A stretch of DNA of 17,180 nucleotides from Pirellulaceae bacterium (GCA_013002105.1 JABDKS010000690.1:1-17180); one strand, 5' to 3'. Numbered from the stretch's first letter, positions 8,007-14,534 are shown. Numbers and translations are program-made. The notes: generated by a model from the sequence alone, not told the origin.

Positions 8007-9809
8007 ATGCCATTACAGCCTGCCCGAATGTGGCCATGGATGTTCGCAATGAAGCGACTTGGATTTCTGACTTTGGTTCTCGTCGTGTGCTGTCCAACGG
8101 TCATCGCACAGCAACAACAAGCCAACAGTGTGGTCGCCGTCGTGAACGCCGACCCCATCACCCGAAAAACGCTGACCGATGCGACATTGCTGCGTTACGG
8201 TGTCGATGTGTTGGACAACATGATCAACCGCCACCTGATTTTGCAGGCTTGCAACGAAAGTGGCATCGAAGTGACATCGGAAGAGGTCCGAGAGGAGATC
8301 AATCGACTCGCAAGTAAGTTTGGCCTGTCGATGGAAAGTTACATGCAATTGCTGCAAGACGAGCGTGACATCTCGCCGGATCAGTATAGTCGTGAAATTG
8401 TCTGGCCGATGCTGGCGTTACGAAAACTGGTTGCCAATCAGGTCGAGCCTTCGAAGCAGGAATTTGACCGGGCGATGCTCGCTCAGTTCGGCGAAGCGGT
8501 TAAATGCCGAATGATCATGGTGCCGAGCAAAGAGACGGCTGAGCAATTGCGAACCGAGGCGATCAAGAACCCTGGCCAGTTCGCGGCTCTCGCAAAACAA
8601 CATAGTAAAGACGAATCGAGTGCGAGCGTGGGCGGGCTGATTCCGCCTATCCGTCGATTCACCGGTGACTCGCGATTGGAGGATGCCGCTTTCGCATTGG
8701 ACAATGACGGCGTATCGGAGGTGCTGCAACTGGGCGATCAATGGATCGTTTTGCAGGCTGTTCGACGAATTCCCAAGAGCACGCCACCGGCGACGGCTAT
8801 GCCAGCGATCACCGAGCAGATCAAGGACCGGATTCGCGACCAAAAGATGCGTGGAGCCGCGACAACATTATTTGCGGAATTGCAACAAAAAGCGAAAGTG
8901 ACGAAAGTTCTTGGTGATCCAAAACTGCAGGCCCAACATCCAGGTGTCGCTGCCGTGGTCAACGGCCAGCAAGTTTCGATTGCGTCCGTGGGGGCCGAGT
9001 GTGTCAAGCGACATGGCGAGGATGTGCTGGAGGGCGAAATCAATCGCAAAATACTGACGCAAGCACTTCGTAAAGTCCAACGCGACGTGACGGCTCAAGA
9101 CATCCAAAAAGAGATCGCACGGGCTGCGACGAGTTACGGATACGTGCGGGGTGATGGAACGGCTGACTTGGTAGCCTGGATGGAATCGGTCACCAGTGAT
9201 GGGAATACAACCCCCGCGATCTACCAAAGCGATTCCGTTTGGCCCAGTGTCGCGTTAAAGAAACTGGTCGAGGATCAAATCGAAGTGACGCAGGAAGATT
9301 TGGCTCGAGGCTTTGAAGCCGCTTATGGCAAACGGGTCGAAGTGCTGGCGGTTGTTCTCGCGGATCAACGAACCGCGCAAAAGGTTTGGGAAATGGCTCG
9401 CGACAATCCAACCGATCATTTCTTTGGCGAATTAGCAGAACGCTACAGCGTCGAGCCGGTGTCGGCGAGTAATCAAGGAAAGGTTCCGCCCATCCGAAAG
9501 TATGGCGGCCAGCCGGCTATCGAACGTGAAGCCTTTGGTCTGAAGCCGGGCGACTTGAGCGGGATCGTTGCCACTGGCGACAAATACATCGTGCTTCGGT
9601 GCCAAGGCCACACCGATCCTGTCGTGCAAGATGTCTCGGTCGTCAAAGATGAGCTCGTGCGAGATCTGCGAGAAAAGAAACTGACGCAAGCCATGAACGA
9701 GGAGTTTGACCGCCTGAAGGACACTGCCGAAGTTGATAACTTTCTCAAAGCCGCCAAGGCGATACCTCGAGTAGCCAAGCAGCCCGCGACCGGCGTTAAG
9801 CCGCGTTGA
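8007..9809 (+). CDS. Exported SurA/PpiC-like protein with duplicated N-domain and parvulin domain
   Basis: The 600-residue protein begins with a signal peptide (KRLGFLTLVLVVCCPTVIA followed by a Gln run). It then repeats one architecture twice. Unit 1 has a SurA-N-like helical domain (about 38-160: VVAVVNADPITRKTL, INRHLILQA, EEVREEINRLA, VWPMLALRKLV) and a parvulin-like domain (about 165-255: CRMIMVPSKETAEQL, SKDESSASVGGLIPPIRRF, IVLQAVRR). Unit 2 repeats this (about 313-443: VAAVVNGQQVS, INRKILTQA, VWPSVALKKLV; about 444-535: LAVVLADQRTAQKVW, GKVPPIRKYGG, YIVLRCQG). This points to a periplasmic chaperone or prolyl isomerase for envelope proteins. The parvulin loops have GG-x-IPPI in place of the usual GGDLGWF, so isomerase activity is uncertain. 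A terminator follows at 9842, so it seems to be a single-gene unit. Confidence 0.88.
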   Translation: MPLQPARMWPWMFAMKRLGFLTLVLVVCCPTVIAQQQQANSVVAVVNADPITRKTLTDATLLRYGVDVLDNMINRHLILQACNESGIEVTSEEVREEINRLASKFGLSMESYMQLLQDERDISPDQYSREIVWPMLALRKLVANQVEPSKQEFDRAMLAQFGEAVKCRMIMVPSKETAEQLRTEAIKNPGQFAALAKQHSKDESSASVGGLIPPIRRFTGDSRLEDAAFALDNDGVSEVLQLGDQWIVLQAVRRIPKSTPPATAMPAITEQIKDRIRDQKMRGAATTLFAELQQKAKVTKVLGDPKLQAQHPGVAAVVNGQQVSIASVGAECVKRHGEDVLEGEINRKILTQALRKVQRDVTAQDIQKEIARAATSYGYVRGDGTADLVAWMESVTSDGNTTPAIYQSDSVWPSVALKKLVEDQIEVTQEDLARGFEAAYGKRVEVLAVVLADQRTAQKVWEMARDNPTDHFFGELAERYSVEPVSASNQGKVPPIRKYGGQPAIEREAFGLKPGDLSGIVATGDKYIVLRCQGHTDPVVQDVSVVKDELVRDLREKKLTQAMNEEFDRLKDTAEVDNFLKAAKAIPRVAKQPATGVKPR

Positions 9810-10144
9810 GGCTGAGAAATTGGTACAGGTAAATCGATGAAAGGCCCTGCCGGCGGTGCGGGGCCTTTTTTCGTACCGTTGTCGCCCTGCTTTACCAGAG
9901 CAAACGGACGAGGACAAAAAGTTCGCGAATTTGCCCTGCACGAGGCAGAACTTGCAATGAACCCCTGGGCTTTCTGCAGCGTCTGATCGACAATGGTTGG
10001 CGATGCACCGAAAGACGCCAACGCAATCGGACGACGCCATCGACTTGCTGTGGTTTGTATTTTCGACGCCAAAAACCGCCCGTTGTCCTTTCTGTGCTCC
10101 TGGACGAAATCGCCAGGGGCCGAATTCCACTGACAGAATTCATC
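9810..10144. other. Spacer between the SurA-like gene and alaC
   Basis: After the terminator, about 270 bases lead to alaC with no supported gene. They contain a 7-bp hairpin GTTGGCG/CGCCAAC (9996-10002 with 10016-10022). Just before the start, two GAATTC hexamers (10122-10127 and 10136-10141) are spaced by eight bases, which could be an operator or chance. No clear ribosome binding site or promoter hexamers precede ATG 10145. Confidence 0.45.
9842..9871 (+). terminator. Intrinsic terminator of the SurA-like gene
   Basis: AGGCCCTGC (9842-9850) pairs with GCGGGGCCT (9858-9866) through nine pairs including one G-U, around a 7-base loop. A T-run to 9871 follows. It begins 32 bases after the stop codon. 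Confidence 0.92.
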
Positions 10145-11428
10145 ATGAGTAGCGAACCATTTAACATCGACGCCCCGCCGATCCAACCACCGACGACTGA
10201 TCCAACACCTGAGCCGTTCGAGGTCAAGTTCGCGTCGCGCGTCGAACGATTGCCGCCATACATGTTCGGGCGGATCAACAATTCGCTGTATCAAAAACGT
10301 CGTGCCGGCGATGACGTGATCGATTTGGGAATGGGCAATCCGTCGGATCCGCCCGACCCTGTCGTGGTTGACAAATTGATTGGCGCGGCCAAAGACGAAG
10401 GCAATCACGGCTACAGCAAATCGAATGGGATCGCCAATTTGCGGCGTGAAGTCGCGGGCAAGTACCACCGAAAATATGGTGTCCGTCTGGATCCGGAGTC
10501 AGAGATCATTGCCTGCCTGGGCAGCAAAGAAGGCTTTTCGCACATGTGCCTGGCGTTGATGGGGCCGGGGGATACGGCGATGATTCCGTCGCCCTATTTT
10601 CCCGTGCACATGTACGGTGTGATTTTGGCCTCGGGCAATGTTGTGGCGTTGGACGTTGCCGATCCGGATAAATTTCTGCGCAATGTTGCGTACACGTGCG
10701 AGAATTTGACGCCACGTCCCAAAATCTTGATCGTCAACTACCCACACAATCCATCGTCGGCGGTGATCGAGGCCGATTTCTTTGTGGAGGTTGTGCGACT
10801 GGCAAAGAGATACGGATTCATGGTCATCCATGACTTTGCCTATGCGGATGTTGCCTTTGACGGTTATCTGCCGCCTAGTTTTCTTTCCGCGCCGGGTGCT
10901 AAAGATGTGGGCGTGGAATTCACAACGATGAGCAAGGGTTACAACATGGCCGGTTGGCGTGTTGGGTTCTGTGCCGGCAATGCCGAGATGATTCGTGGAC
11001 TGGGAACGATTAAGGGATATTACGACTACGGAATGTTCCAAGCGATCCAAATCGCCGCGATCGTAGCGCTGCGCGAAACGGAAGCGACCGTGGAAAAACA
11101 GTCGATGATCTATCAGGGACGACGTGACGCACTGGTCAACGGATTGCGACGACTCGGGTGGGAATTGGATCCACCCAAGGCAGGCATGTTTGTGTGGGCG
11201 CAGGTGCCCGAGCCATGGCGCAGCAACATGAGCACGATGGATTTCGCGATGAAGCTGTTGGAAGAGGGTAACGTTGCGGTCAGTCCAGGCAGTGGATTTG
11301 GCGCCGCCGGCGAAGGATTTTTGCGGATGTCTCTGGTCGAAAATGAGCAGCGATTGCGACAAGCGGTACGCCACATCGGCAAATGCCTTAATCAGACAGG
11401 GGCAACCGCCGCATCGGCGTCCAGTTGA
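10145..11428 (+). CDS. alaC: AlaC-type PLP-dependent aminotransferase (glutamate-pyruvate)
   Basis: This is a fold-type I aminotransferase, expected to be cytoplasmic and to interconvert glutamate plus pyruvate with 2-oxoglutarate plus alanine. Compared from memory with E. coli AlaC (YfdZ), the conserved blocks run in order: [108 protein letters not shown] with the PLP lysine at Lys264, and VSPGSGFG. Length is 427 residues against 412 for AlaC. The start is ATG 10145, because similarity begins soon after it and the upstream open frame has no family match. No ribosome binding site is obvious. A related LL-diaminopimelate or aspartate aminotransferase activity cannot be excluded. It has no neighbour of the same pathway. 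Confidence 0.88.
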   Translation: MSSEPFNIDAPPIQPPTTDPTPEPFEVKFASRVERLPPYMFGRINNSLYQKRRAGDDVIDLGMGNPSDPPDPVVVDKLIGAAKDEGNHGYSKSNGIANLRREVAGKYHRKYGVRLDPESEIIACLGSKEGFSHMCLALMGPGDTAMIPSPYFPVHMYGVILASGNVVALDVADPDKFLRNVAYTCENLTPRPKILIVNYPHNPSSAVIEADFFVEVVRLAKRYGFMVIHDFAYADVAFDGYLPPSFLSAPGAKDVGVEFTTMSKGYNMAGWRVGFCAGNAEMIRGLGTIKGYYDYGMFQAIQIAAIVALRETEATVEKQSMIYQGRRDALVNGLRRLGWELDPPKAGMFVWAQVPEPWRSNMSTMDFAMKLLEEGNVAVSPGSGFGAAGEGFLRMSLVENEQRLRQAVRHIGKCLNQTGATAASASS

Positions 11429-11429
11429 C

Positions 11430-11450
11430 GCAGCCGTTTCGCTGCGGCTG
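11430..11450 (+). terminator. Hairpin directly after the alaC stop
   Basis: CAGCCG (11431-11436) pairs with CGGCTG (11445-11450). An alternative stem GCAGC/GCTGC uses overlapping bases. It starts two bases after the stop but has no T-run, so it is a weak terminator or 3'-end stabiliser. Confidence 0.35.
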
Positions 11451-11671
11451 GTTCGCTGCTGCCGCCCAGAGTTCTGCCGAGTGGCTTCGCGGGGGTCGGT
11501 CGTCTTGGTCATCGAATTTCCCGGACGCGAAATCTCGTGTGGAAATTCGCTCTTTTCCTGTGTTCGGCGGCAGCCACCGTGAGGATCACTGTGGCAATTG
11601 CGGGGGCCACGTAGGGATCCAGCCGGGTTTGGACCACGCTGCCAGTAAGGTGTCCCCCGGGTTGCGACTTC

Positions 11672-11700
11672 GCTGAGGCGGTTTGTATTTTGACCTCAGC
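11672..11700. repeat. 7-bp inverted repeat upstream of sodN
   Basis: GCTGAGG (11672-11678) and CCTCAGC (11694-11700) are perfect reverse complements around a T-rich 15-base centre. It lies about 145 bases before the sodN start and could be an operator or a leader hairpin. Confidence 0.45.
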
Positions 11701-11831
11701 TGGTATTAATTCCCCTGCATGCTCTGTTTGATTCGTCTGAGGGTTTATATTATTCGACTGCCAGCGAACGCCCACACGGCGGTCGCGGGCCCACTTCGAG
11801 TAACACTTGCAGATCAACCTTTCACAATTTC

Positions 11832-11836
11832 TGGAG
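11832..11836 (+). promoter_or_regulatory. Shine-Dalgarno TGGAG of sodN
   Basis: TGGAG lies nine bases before ATG 11846. It supports that start, which also gives a proper signal peptide, over any in-frame start further upstream. Confidence 0.6.
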
Positions 11837-11845
11837 TCCTCCCAC

Positions 11846-12307
11846 ATGCTTCGACCACTTCTGACTGTCGTTTTGTTTTGCGTGACCGCCTCGGTCGCGA
11901 TGGCCCACTGCCAAGTACCCTGCGGTATTTACGGTGACCAACTTCGATTCGAGCAGATGCTCGAAGACGAGCACACGATCAGCAAGGCACAGTTACAAAT
12001 TGGTGAGCTTTCGTCCGCCGACGTTGATGCTCAGGCGGTCAATCAAATGGCCCGTTGGGTGATGACCAAGGAAGAGCACGCGACCAACATTCAACAAACG
12101 ATCGCCGCTTACTTCATGGCGCAACGCATCAAGACGGATAACCCAAAGTACACCCAACAACTGGTTGCGGCCCACAAGGTGATGGTCGCCGCGATGAAAT
12201 GTAAACAGTCGGCCGATCCGGATACCGCCAAGGCACTCGAAAAGTCGATTTTTGATCTTTATCGTGCCTACGAAGGCAAAGAACCAGATTTCGATCACCA
12301 GCATTAG
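11846..12307 (+). CDS. sodN: Nickel superoxide dismutase precursor (SodN)
   Basis: Ni-SOD turns superoxide into oxygen and hydrogen peroxide using a nickel ion held by the mature N-terminus. The diagnostic nickel hook is present: HCQVPCGIY, matching the family's H-C-x-x-P-C-G-x-Y. The precursor is 153 residues. Its first 20 (MLRPLLTVVLFCVTASVAMA) form a Sec-type signal peptide with an AMA cleavage site immediately before this His. Cleavage there would give mature His1, Cys2 and Cys6, exactly the ligands needed. The mature protein of 133 residues is helical and somewhat longer than the 117 of the Streptomyces enzyme, with a His-rich end (DFDHQH). No sodX-type maturation peptidase is adjacent. 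A strong terminator follows, so it looks like a single-gene unit. Periplasmic location is inferred from the signal. Confidence 0.95.
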   Translation: MLRPLLTVVLFCVTASVAMAHCQVPCGIYGDQLRFEQMLEDEHTISKAQLQIGELSSADVDAQAVNQMARWVMTKEEHATNIQQTIAAYFMAQRIKTDNPKYTQQLVAAHKVMVAAMKCKQSADPDTAKALEKSIFDLYRAYEGKEPDFDHQH

Positions 12308-12345
12308 ATCGGCTCCAGCAAAGCAGCCTGAATGCATTTTCACTG

Positions 12346-12380
12346 AAAACCTCGTCTGGCCTGAGCCGGGCGAGGTTTTT
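12346..12380. terminator. Strong intrinsic terminator between sodN and the sigma-kinase gene
   Basis: AAAACCTCG (12346-12354) pairs with CGAGGTTTT (12371-12379), and GGC/GCC forms an inner stem. T-runs exist in both directions. It lies 39 bases after the sodN stop and 20 bases after the end of the convergent gene, so it can serve both. Confidence 0.92.
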
Positions 12381-12399
12381 CTGATTGTGACCCAACGGT

Positions 12400-13803
12400 T
12401 TATGCGACAAGACGCGTGAACACTTGCGTTGCTGATTGCAGACGCTCGCCCGGCCGTGTTTGGAGCAGTTGTTCCAGCAGCTCCGTCATTTCAACGGAGG
12501 CGGAATTCCCGACGCGTGAACGTACATAGTCGCGCGTCTTTTGCGGATCGAGTGACAGCCGGCGCGGGGACGTCGTTTGCGGCGAAAATGCTTCGACCAT
12601 CATGATGCCAACCGCATATAAATCCGTAGCAGGTGTGATCGGTCCGAAAAAAGGGTCCGTCTGTTCGGGTGCCATATAGGCTGGAGTGCCGGTGATGGTT
12701 GATCGGGTGTCGGTTTGGTCACATGCAAATCCAAAGTCGGTTAACCAGAGTTGCTGGCGACGATCGACGATGACATTCTCCGGTTTGATATCACAGTGGA
12801 TGATGCCCCTTTCGTGCACCTGTGCCAAGATCCTTAGCAGCGGCGCGAATGTCGATCGCACCTCGGTTTCGGTCGGGACCGGCTGCTTGGATTGCGTCTC
12901 CATCGAGCTGCCGTCGACGTACCGCATGACGAGAAACTGTCCGCCATCGGGGGATTCTCCCCCGCCGTAGCCCTCCACCACACCGGCAACCTGAATGTTG
13001 CTGAGAATGTTGGTTTCACGAGCAAAGAGTTGTCGCACGCGTTGGTTCGCGTGCCACTTCTTTCGCAAGTATTTGATCGCGACATCGCGACCGGTTTCCT
13101 TGTCCAGAGCCAAATAGACCTTGGCGAACACGCCTGTGCCTATGCAGCGGCGCAGGAGATAGCGATCCAACGTCCGTTCTGGCAGGCGGTTCGCTGTCGA
13201 AATCCGTTTGTCAGCCAGTTGATCGAATCGATATTGCAGTAGCCGCCGGGCTTCACAAACGGACCTGCGGACCGTCCTTGCGCTGCAACCTAGCTGCTGC
13301 GCAATTTGTGGGTGGGTCCAACCGTCCAGGATTCGATTGATGATCTCGGTGCCGTGTGGCGATAGCTTTGGTTGTAACCAGGCGAGTTCATCGCCGATGA
13401 TCATGGCGGCGTCGGGATCGTTGCGACTTGGTTGGACGGCGAGGTCGGCATTCGAAGATTCTTCGATGTCCGCATCGCGCCGACGTCGACGGTGGTGTTT
13501 GGTTCTGCGATGAAGTTTGTGGATGGAGATTTGTGCCAGCAATGGCCACAGGTCACCCGATGGCGGCACCGTCAATCGATCGTTGCTCAAGCCACTGAAA
13601 AAAGAGCGAAAAGCCGAATTCACTACATCCTCGGCGTCGAACCGCGATTGAAGCGAGTTTCGTATTCGAGCTCGGATTAGCCGGAGCAAACGTTTGCAGT
13701 AGCGATCATGAAGATCATGTTGTGCAAGCGGGTTTCCCTGTTTTGCGCTCTGGATAAGGGTCCGTGATTGGGAAGCGTTTGTCTCGTCGCTGGGATGCCG
13801 CAT
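12400..13803 (-). CDS. ECF-type sigma factor fused to a Ser/Thr protein kinase, 467 aa
   Basis: One uninterrupted frame carries two regulatory modules. Residues about 15-195 are an ECF sigma factor of the kind common in planctomycetes: region 2 includes RFDAEDVVNSAFRSFF and LWPLLAQISIHKLHRRTKHH, and region 4 is a helix-turn-helix (GWTHPQIAQQLGCSARTVRR). After a short linker, residues about 214-467 are a Hanks-type kinase with GTGVFAKV (third Gly is Ala227), catalytic Lys244 in VAIK, Glu263, IIHCDIKPEN (Asp338, Asn343), DFG at 356-358, APE at 378-380, Asp394 and Arg454. All catalytic residues are present, but HRD is HCD, so it is a non-RD kinase. There is no transmembrane segment, so it is probably soluble. 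The start is ATG 13803 with no good ribosome binding site. It diverges from fdxA across 100 bases. Target promoters and kinase substrates are unknown. Confidence 0.93.
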   Translation of the reverse strand: MRHPSDETNASQSRTLIQSAKQGNPLAQHDLHDRYCKRLLRLIRARIRNSLQSRFDAEDVVNSAFRSFFSGLSNDRLTVPPSGDLWPLLAQISIHKLHRRTKHHRRRRRDADIEESSNADLAVQPSRNDPDAAMIIGDELAWLQPKLSPHGTEIINRILDGWTHPQIAQQLGCSARTVRRSVCEARRLLQYRFDQLADKRISTANRLPERTLDRYLLRRCIGTGVFAKVYLALDKETGRDVAIKYLRKKWHANQRVRQLFARETNILSNIQVAGVVEGYGGGESPDGGQFLVMRYVDGSSMETQSKQPVPTETEVRSTFAPLLRILAQVHERGIIHCDIKPENVIVDRRQQLWLTDFGFACDQTDTRSTITGTPAYMAPEQTDPFFGPITPATDLYAVGIMMVEAFSPQTTSPRRLSLDPQKTRDYVRSRVGNSASVEMTELLEQLLQTRPGERLQSATQVFTRLVA

Positions 13804-13892
13804 GGTATTTCAAGATTCGAAAAAAATTGATGTCCGCTTTTTCTTCAAGTGGTGCATTTACACAGTGGACAGTCAATGAGTTTCAAAAGTTC

Positions 13893-13897
13893 GAGGA
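13893..13897 (+). promoter_or_regulatory. Shine-Dalgarno GAGGA of fdxA
   Basis: GAGGA lies six bases before ATG 13904 and fixes the start of the ferredoxin. Confidence 0.65.
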
Positions 13898-13903
13898 AAA
13901 ATC

Positions 13904-14161
13904 ATGCCGCACGTCGTCACTTCTCCCTGCATCGGATGTAAACATGCAGATTGCGTGGTCGTCTGTCCGGCCGAATGCTTTCACGAGGATGACCAGATGC
14001 TTTACATCGATCCCGATGACTGCGTTGATTGCTTCGCGTGTGCGGCAGAGTGTCCCGAGGAAGCGATCTTTGAGTTGAGCGAGGTGCCCGAGGTTGAGCA
14101 AGAATGGATTGGCATCAATGCCGCGCGGGCACCGGGTCTGCCGTTGCGGCTGGAGAAGTAG
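13904..14161 (+). CDS. fdxA: 7Fe ferredoxin (3Fe-4S plus 4Fe-4S), FdxA type
   Basis: This 85-residue cytoplasmic electron carrier matches Azotobacter ferredoxin I in motif order and spacing: CIGCKHADCVVVCPAECF, then DPDDCVDCFACAAECPEEAIF, then EVPEVEQEWIGINA. By that alignment Cys9, Cys17 and Cys50 hold the 3Fe-4S cluster, Cys21, Cys40, Cys43 and Cys46 hold the 4Fe-4S cluster, and Cys12 and Cys25 are the spare cysteines. It is acidic, and shorter than the 107-residue Azotobacter protein because it lacks most of the C-terminal extension. It is divergent from the sigma-kinase gene with 100 bases between, so the two could share regulation. A tandem repeat array begins nine bases after its stop. 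The redox partner is not evident from the neighbours. Confidence 0.94.
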   Translation: MPHVVTSPCIGCKHADCVVVCPAECFHEDDQMLYIDPDDCVDCFACAAECPEEAIFELSEVPEVEQEWIGINAARAPGLPLRLEK

Positions 14162-14170
14162 GCGGCGCCG

Positions 14171-14286
14171 AGAGGCAGGTGACTCGAGAGGCTGGTGACT
14201 CGAGAGGCTGGTGACTTGAGTCGGCAGGTGACTTGAGTCGGCAGGTGACTTGAGTCGGCAGGTGACTTGAGCAGGTTGGTGACGAA
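14171..14286. repeat. Degenerate tandem repeat array, about seven 16-17 bp units
   Basis: Unit starts are 14171, 14187, 14203 (16 bp: AGAGGCTGGTGACTCG and variants), 14219, 14236, 14253 (17 bp: AGTCGGCAGGTGACTTG, three identical copies) and a decayed unit at 14270. GGTGAC is present in every unit. Junctions between the 17-bp units create GACTTGAGTC, a near-palindrome. It lies between fdxA and tRNA-Glu, with no spacers of CRISPR type. Confidence 0.92.
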
Positions 14287-14337
14287 TCAACCCTGTGGTG
14301 ATGGATCGATTTTGATGCTGGTAGTTGCCCCTGGGAG

Positions 14338-14410
14338 TACCCCCTGCCCGATTCGAACGAGCGTTTTCGGACAGAAAGTCCGACGTCCTGGGCCGCTAGA
14401 CGAAGGGGGC
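14338..14410 (-). tRNA. tRNA-Glu, anticodon UUC
   Basis: Read on the minus strand, 73 bases fold as a complete cloverleaf. The acceptor stem is GCCCCCT/AGGGGGT (first pair G-U), the D arm GTCTAGCGGCCCAGGAC, the anticodon stem TCGGA/TCCGA with loop CTTTCTG, the variable loop AAAC, the T arm GCTCG/CGGGC (one G-U pair) with loop TTCGAAT, and the discriminator is A. It aligns position for position with E. coli tRNA-Glu. The anticodon TTC is at plus 14374-14376. CCA is not encoded. Position 37 is U where a purine is normal, and C32 could pair with G38. Confidence 0.93.
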
Positions 14411-14429
14411 GGCGACATCACGAAGTCGA

Positions 14430-14458
14430 GAATTGAAAACCGCGTGAGACGGCGTCAA
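14430..14458 (-). promoter_or_regulatory. Possible tRNA-Glu promoter
   Basis: On the minus strand TTGACG (plus 14453-14458) is a good -35. A weak -10 (TTCAAT or TCAATT) follows at 15-16 bases, about 20 bases before the tRNA. It overlaps the hairpin at 14440-14480. The spacing is short, so confidence is low. Confidence 0.3.
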
Positions 14459-14480
14459 TTGTAAATGACGTCTCACGCGG
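14436..14480 (-). terminator. Long hairpin with T-run ending the clpP transcript
   Basis: CCGCGTGAGACG (14440-14451) pairs perfectly with CGTCTCACGCGG (14469-14480). Read on the minus strand the hairpin is followed directly by TTTTCAATT. It lies about 100 bases downstream of the second clpP stop and just upstream of the tRNA gene. An inner CGTCA/TGACG stem is an alternative fold. Confidence 0.8.
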
Positions 14481-14492
14481 GTGTGATGGATT

Positions 14493-14534
14493 GGTCTGAA
14501 TGAACGGGTCTGAATGAACGGGTCTGAATGAATG
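14493..14534. repeat. Three tandem 14-bp repeats downstream of clpP
   Basis: GGTCTGAATGAACG occurs at 14493-14506 and 14507-14520, and with one change at 14521-14534. It is unrelated in sequence to the 16-17 bp array on the other side of the tRNA gene. Confidence 0.9.

Larger units (their letters stand above)
11429..11845. other. Spacer upstream of sodN
   Basis: These 417 bases hold no gene I can support. At 11672-11700 there is a perfect 7-bp inverted repeat, GCTGAGG and CCTCAGC, with a 15-base AT-rich loop. An AT-rich patch at about 11743-11756 (TTTATATTATTCG) is the best candidate region for the sodN promoter, but I cannot pair it with a confident -35. No Nur-type operator was recognised. 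Confidence 0.45.

Noticed and set aside
10122..10141. Operator formed by two GAATTC hexamers before alaC
   Set aside because: Each hexamer is palindromic by itself, and two copies spaced by eight bases may be chance. There is no supporting promoter.
9473..10468. Long open frame on the minus strand (331 codons) over the SurA-like gene end and alaC start
   Set aside because: It runs antisense to two well-supported genes and across a strong terminator, is rich in Arg, Ser and Pro, and shows no domain. It is a codon-bias shadow.
10499..11512. Minus-strand open frame of 337 codons antisense to alaC
   Set aside because: It is fully antisense to a confidently identified aminotransferase and has His/Arg/Gln-rich, non-protein-like composition.
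11509..11847. Minus-strand frame of 112 codons in the sodN upstream gap
   Set aside because: Part of it looks protein-like (a hydrophobic YVAPAIATVILTVAAA stretch). However, its start overlaps the sodN start through a CATG palindrome, there is no ribosome binding site, and no family is recognised. It is not strong enough to call.
14171..14286. CRISPR array
   Set aside because: Units are 16-17 bp with no unique spacers and no cas genes nearby; it is a plain tandem repeat.
13883..14290. Minus-strand frame covering the tandem repeats and fdxA antisense
   Set aside because: Its start lies in the repeat array, the N-terminus is repeat-encoded, and the rest is antisense to fdxA.
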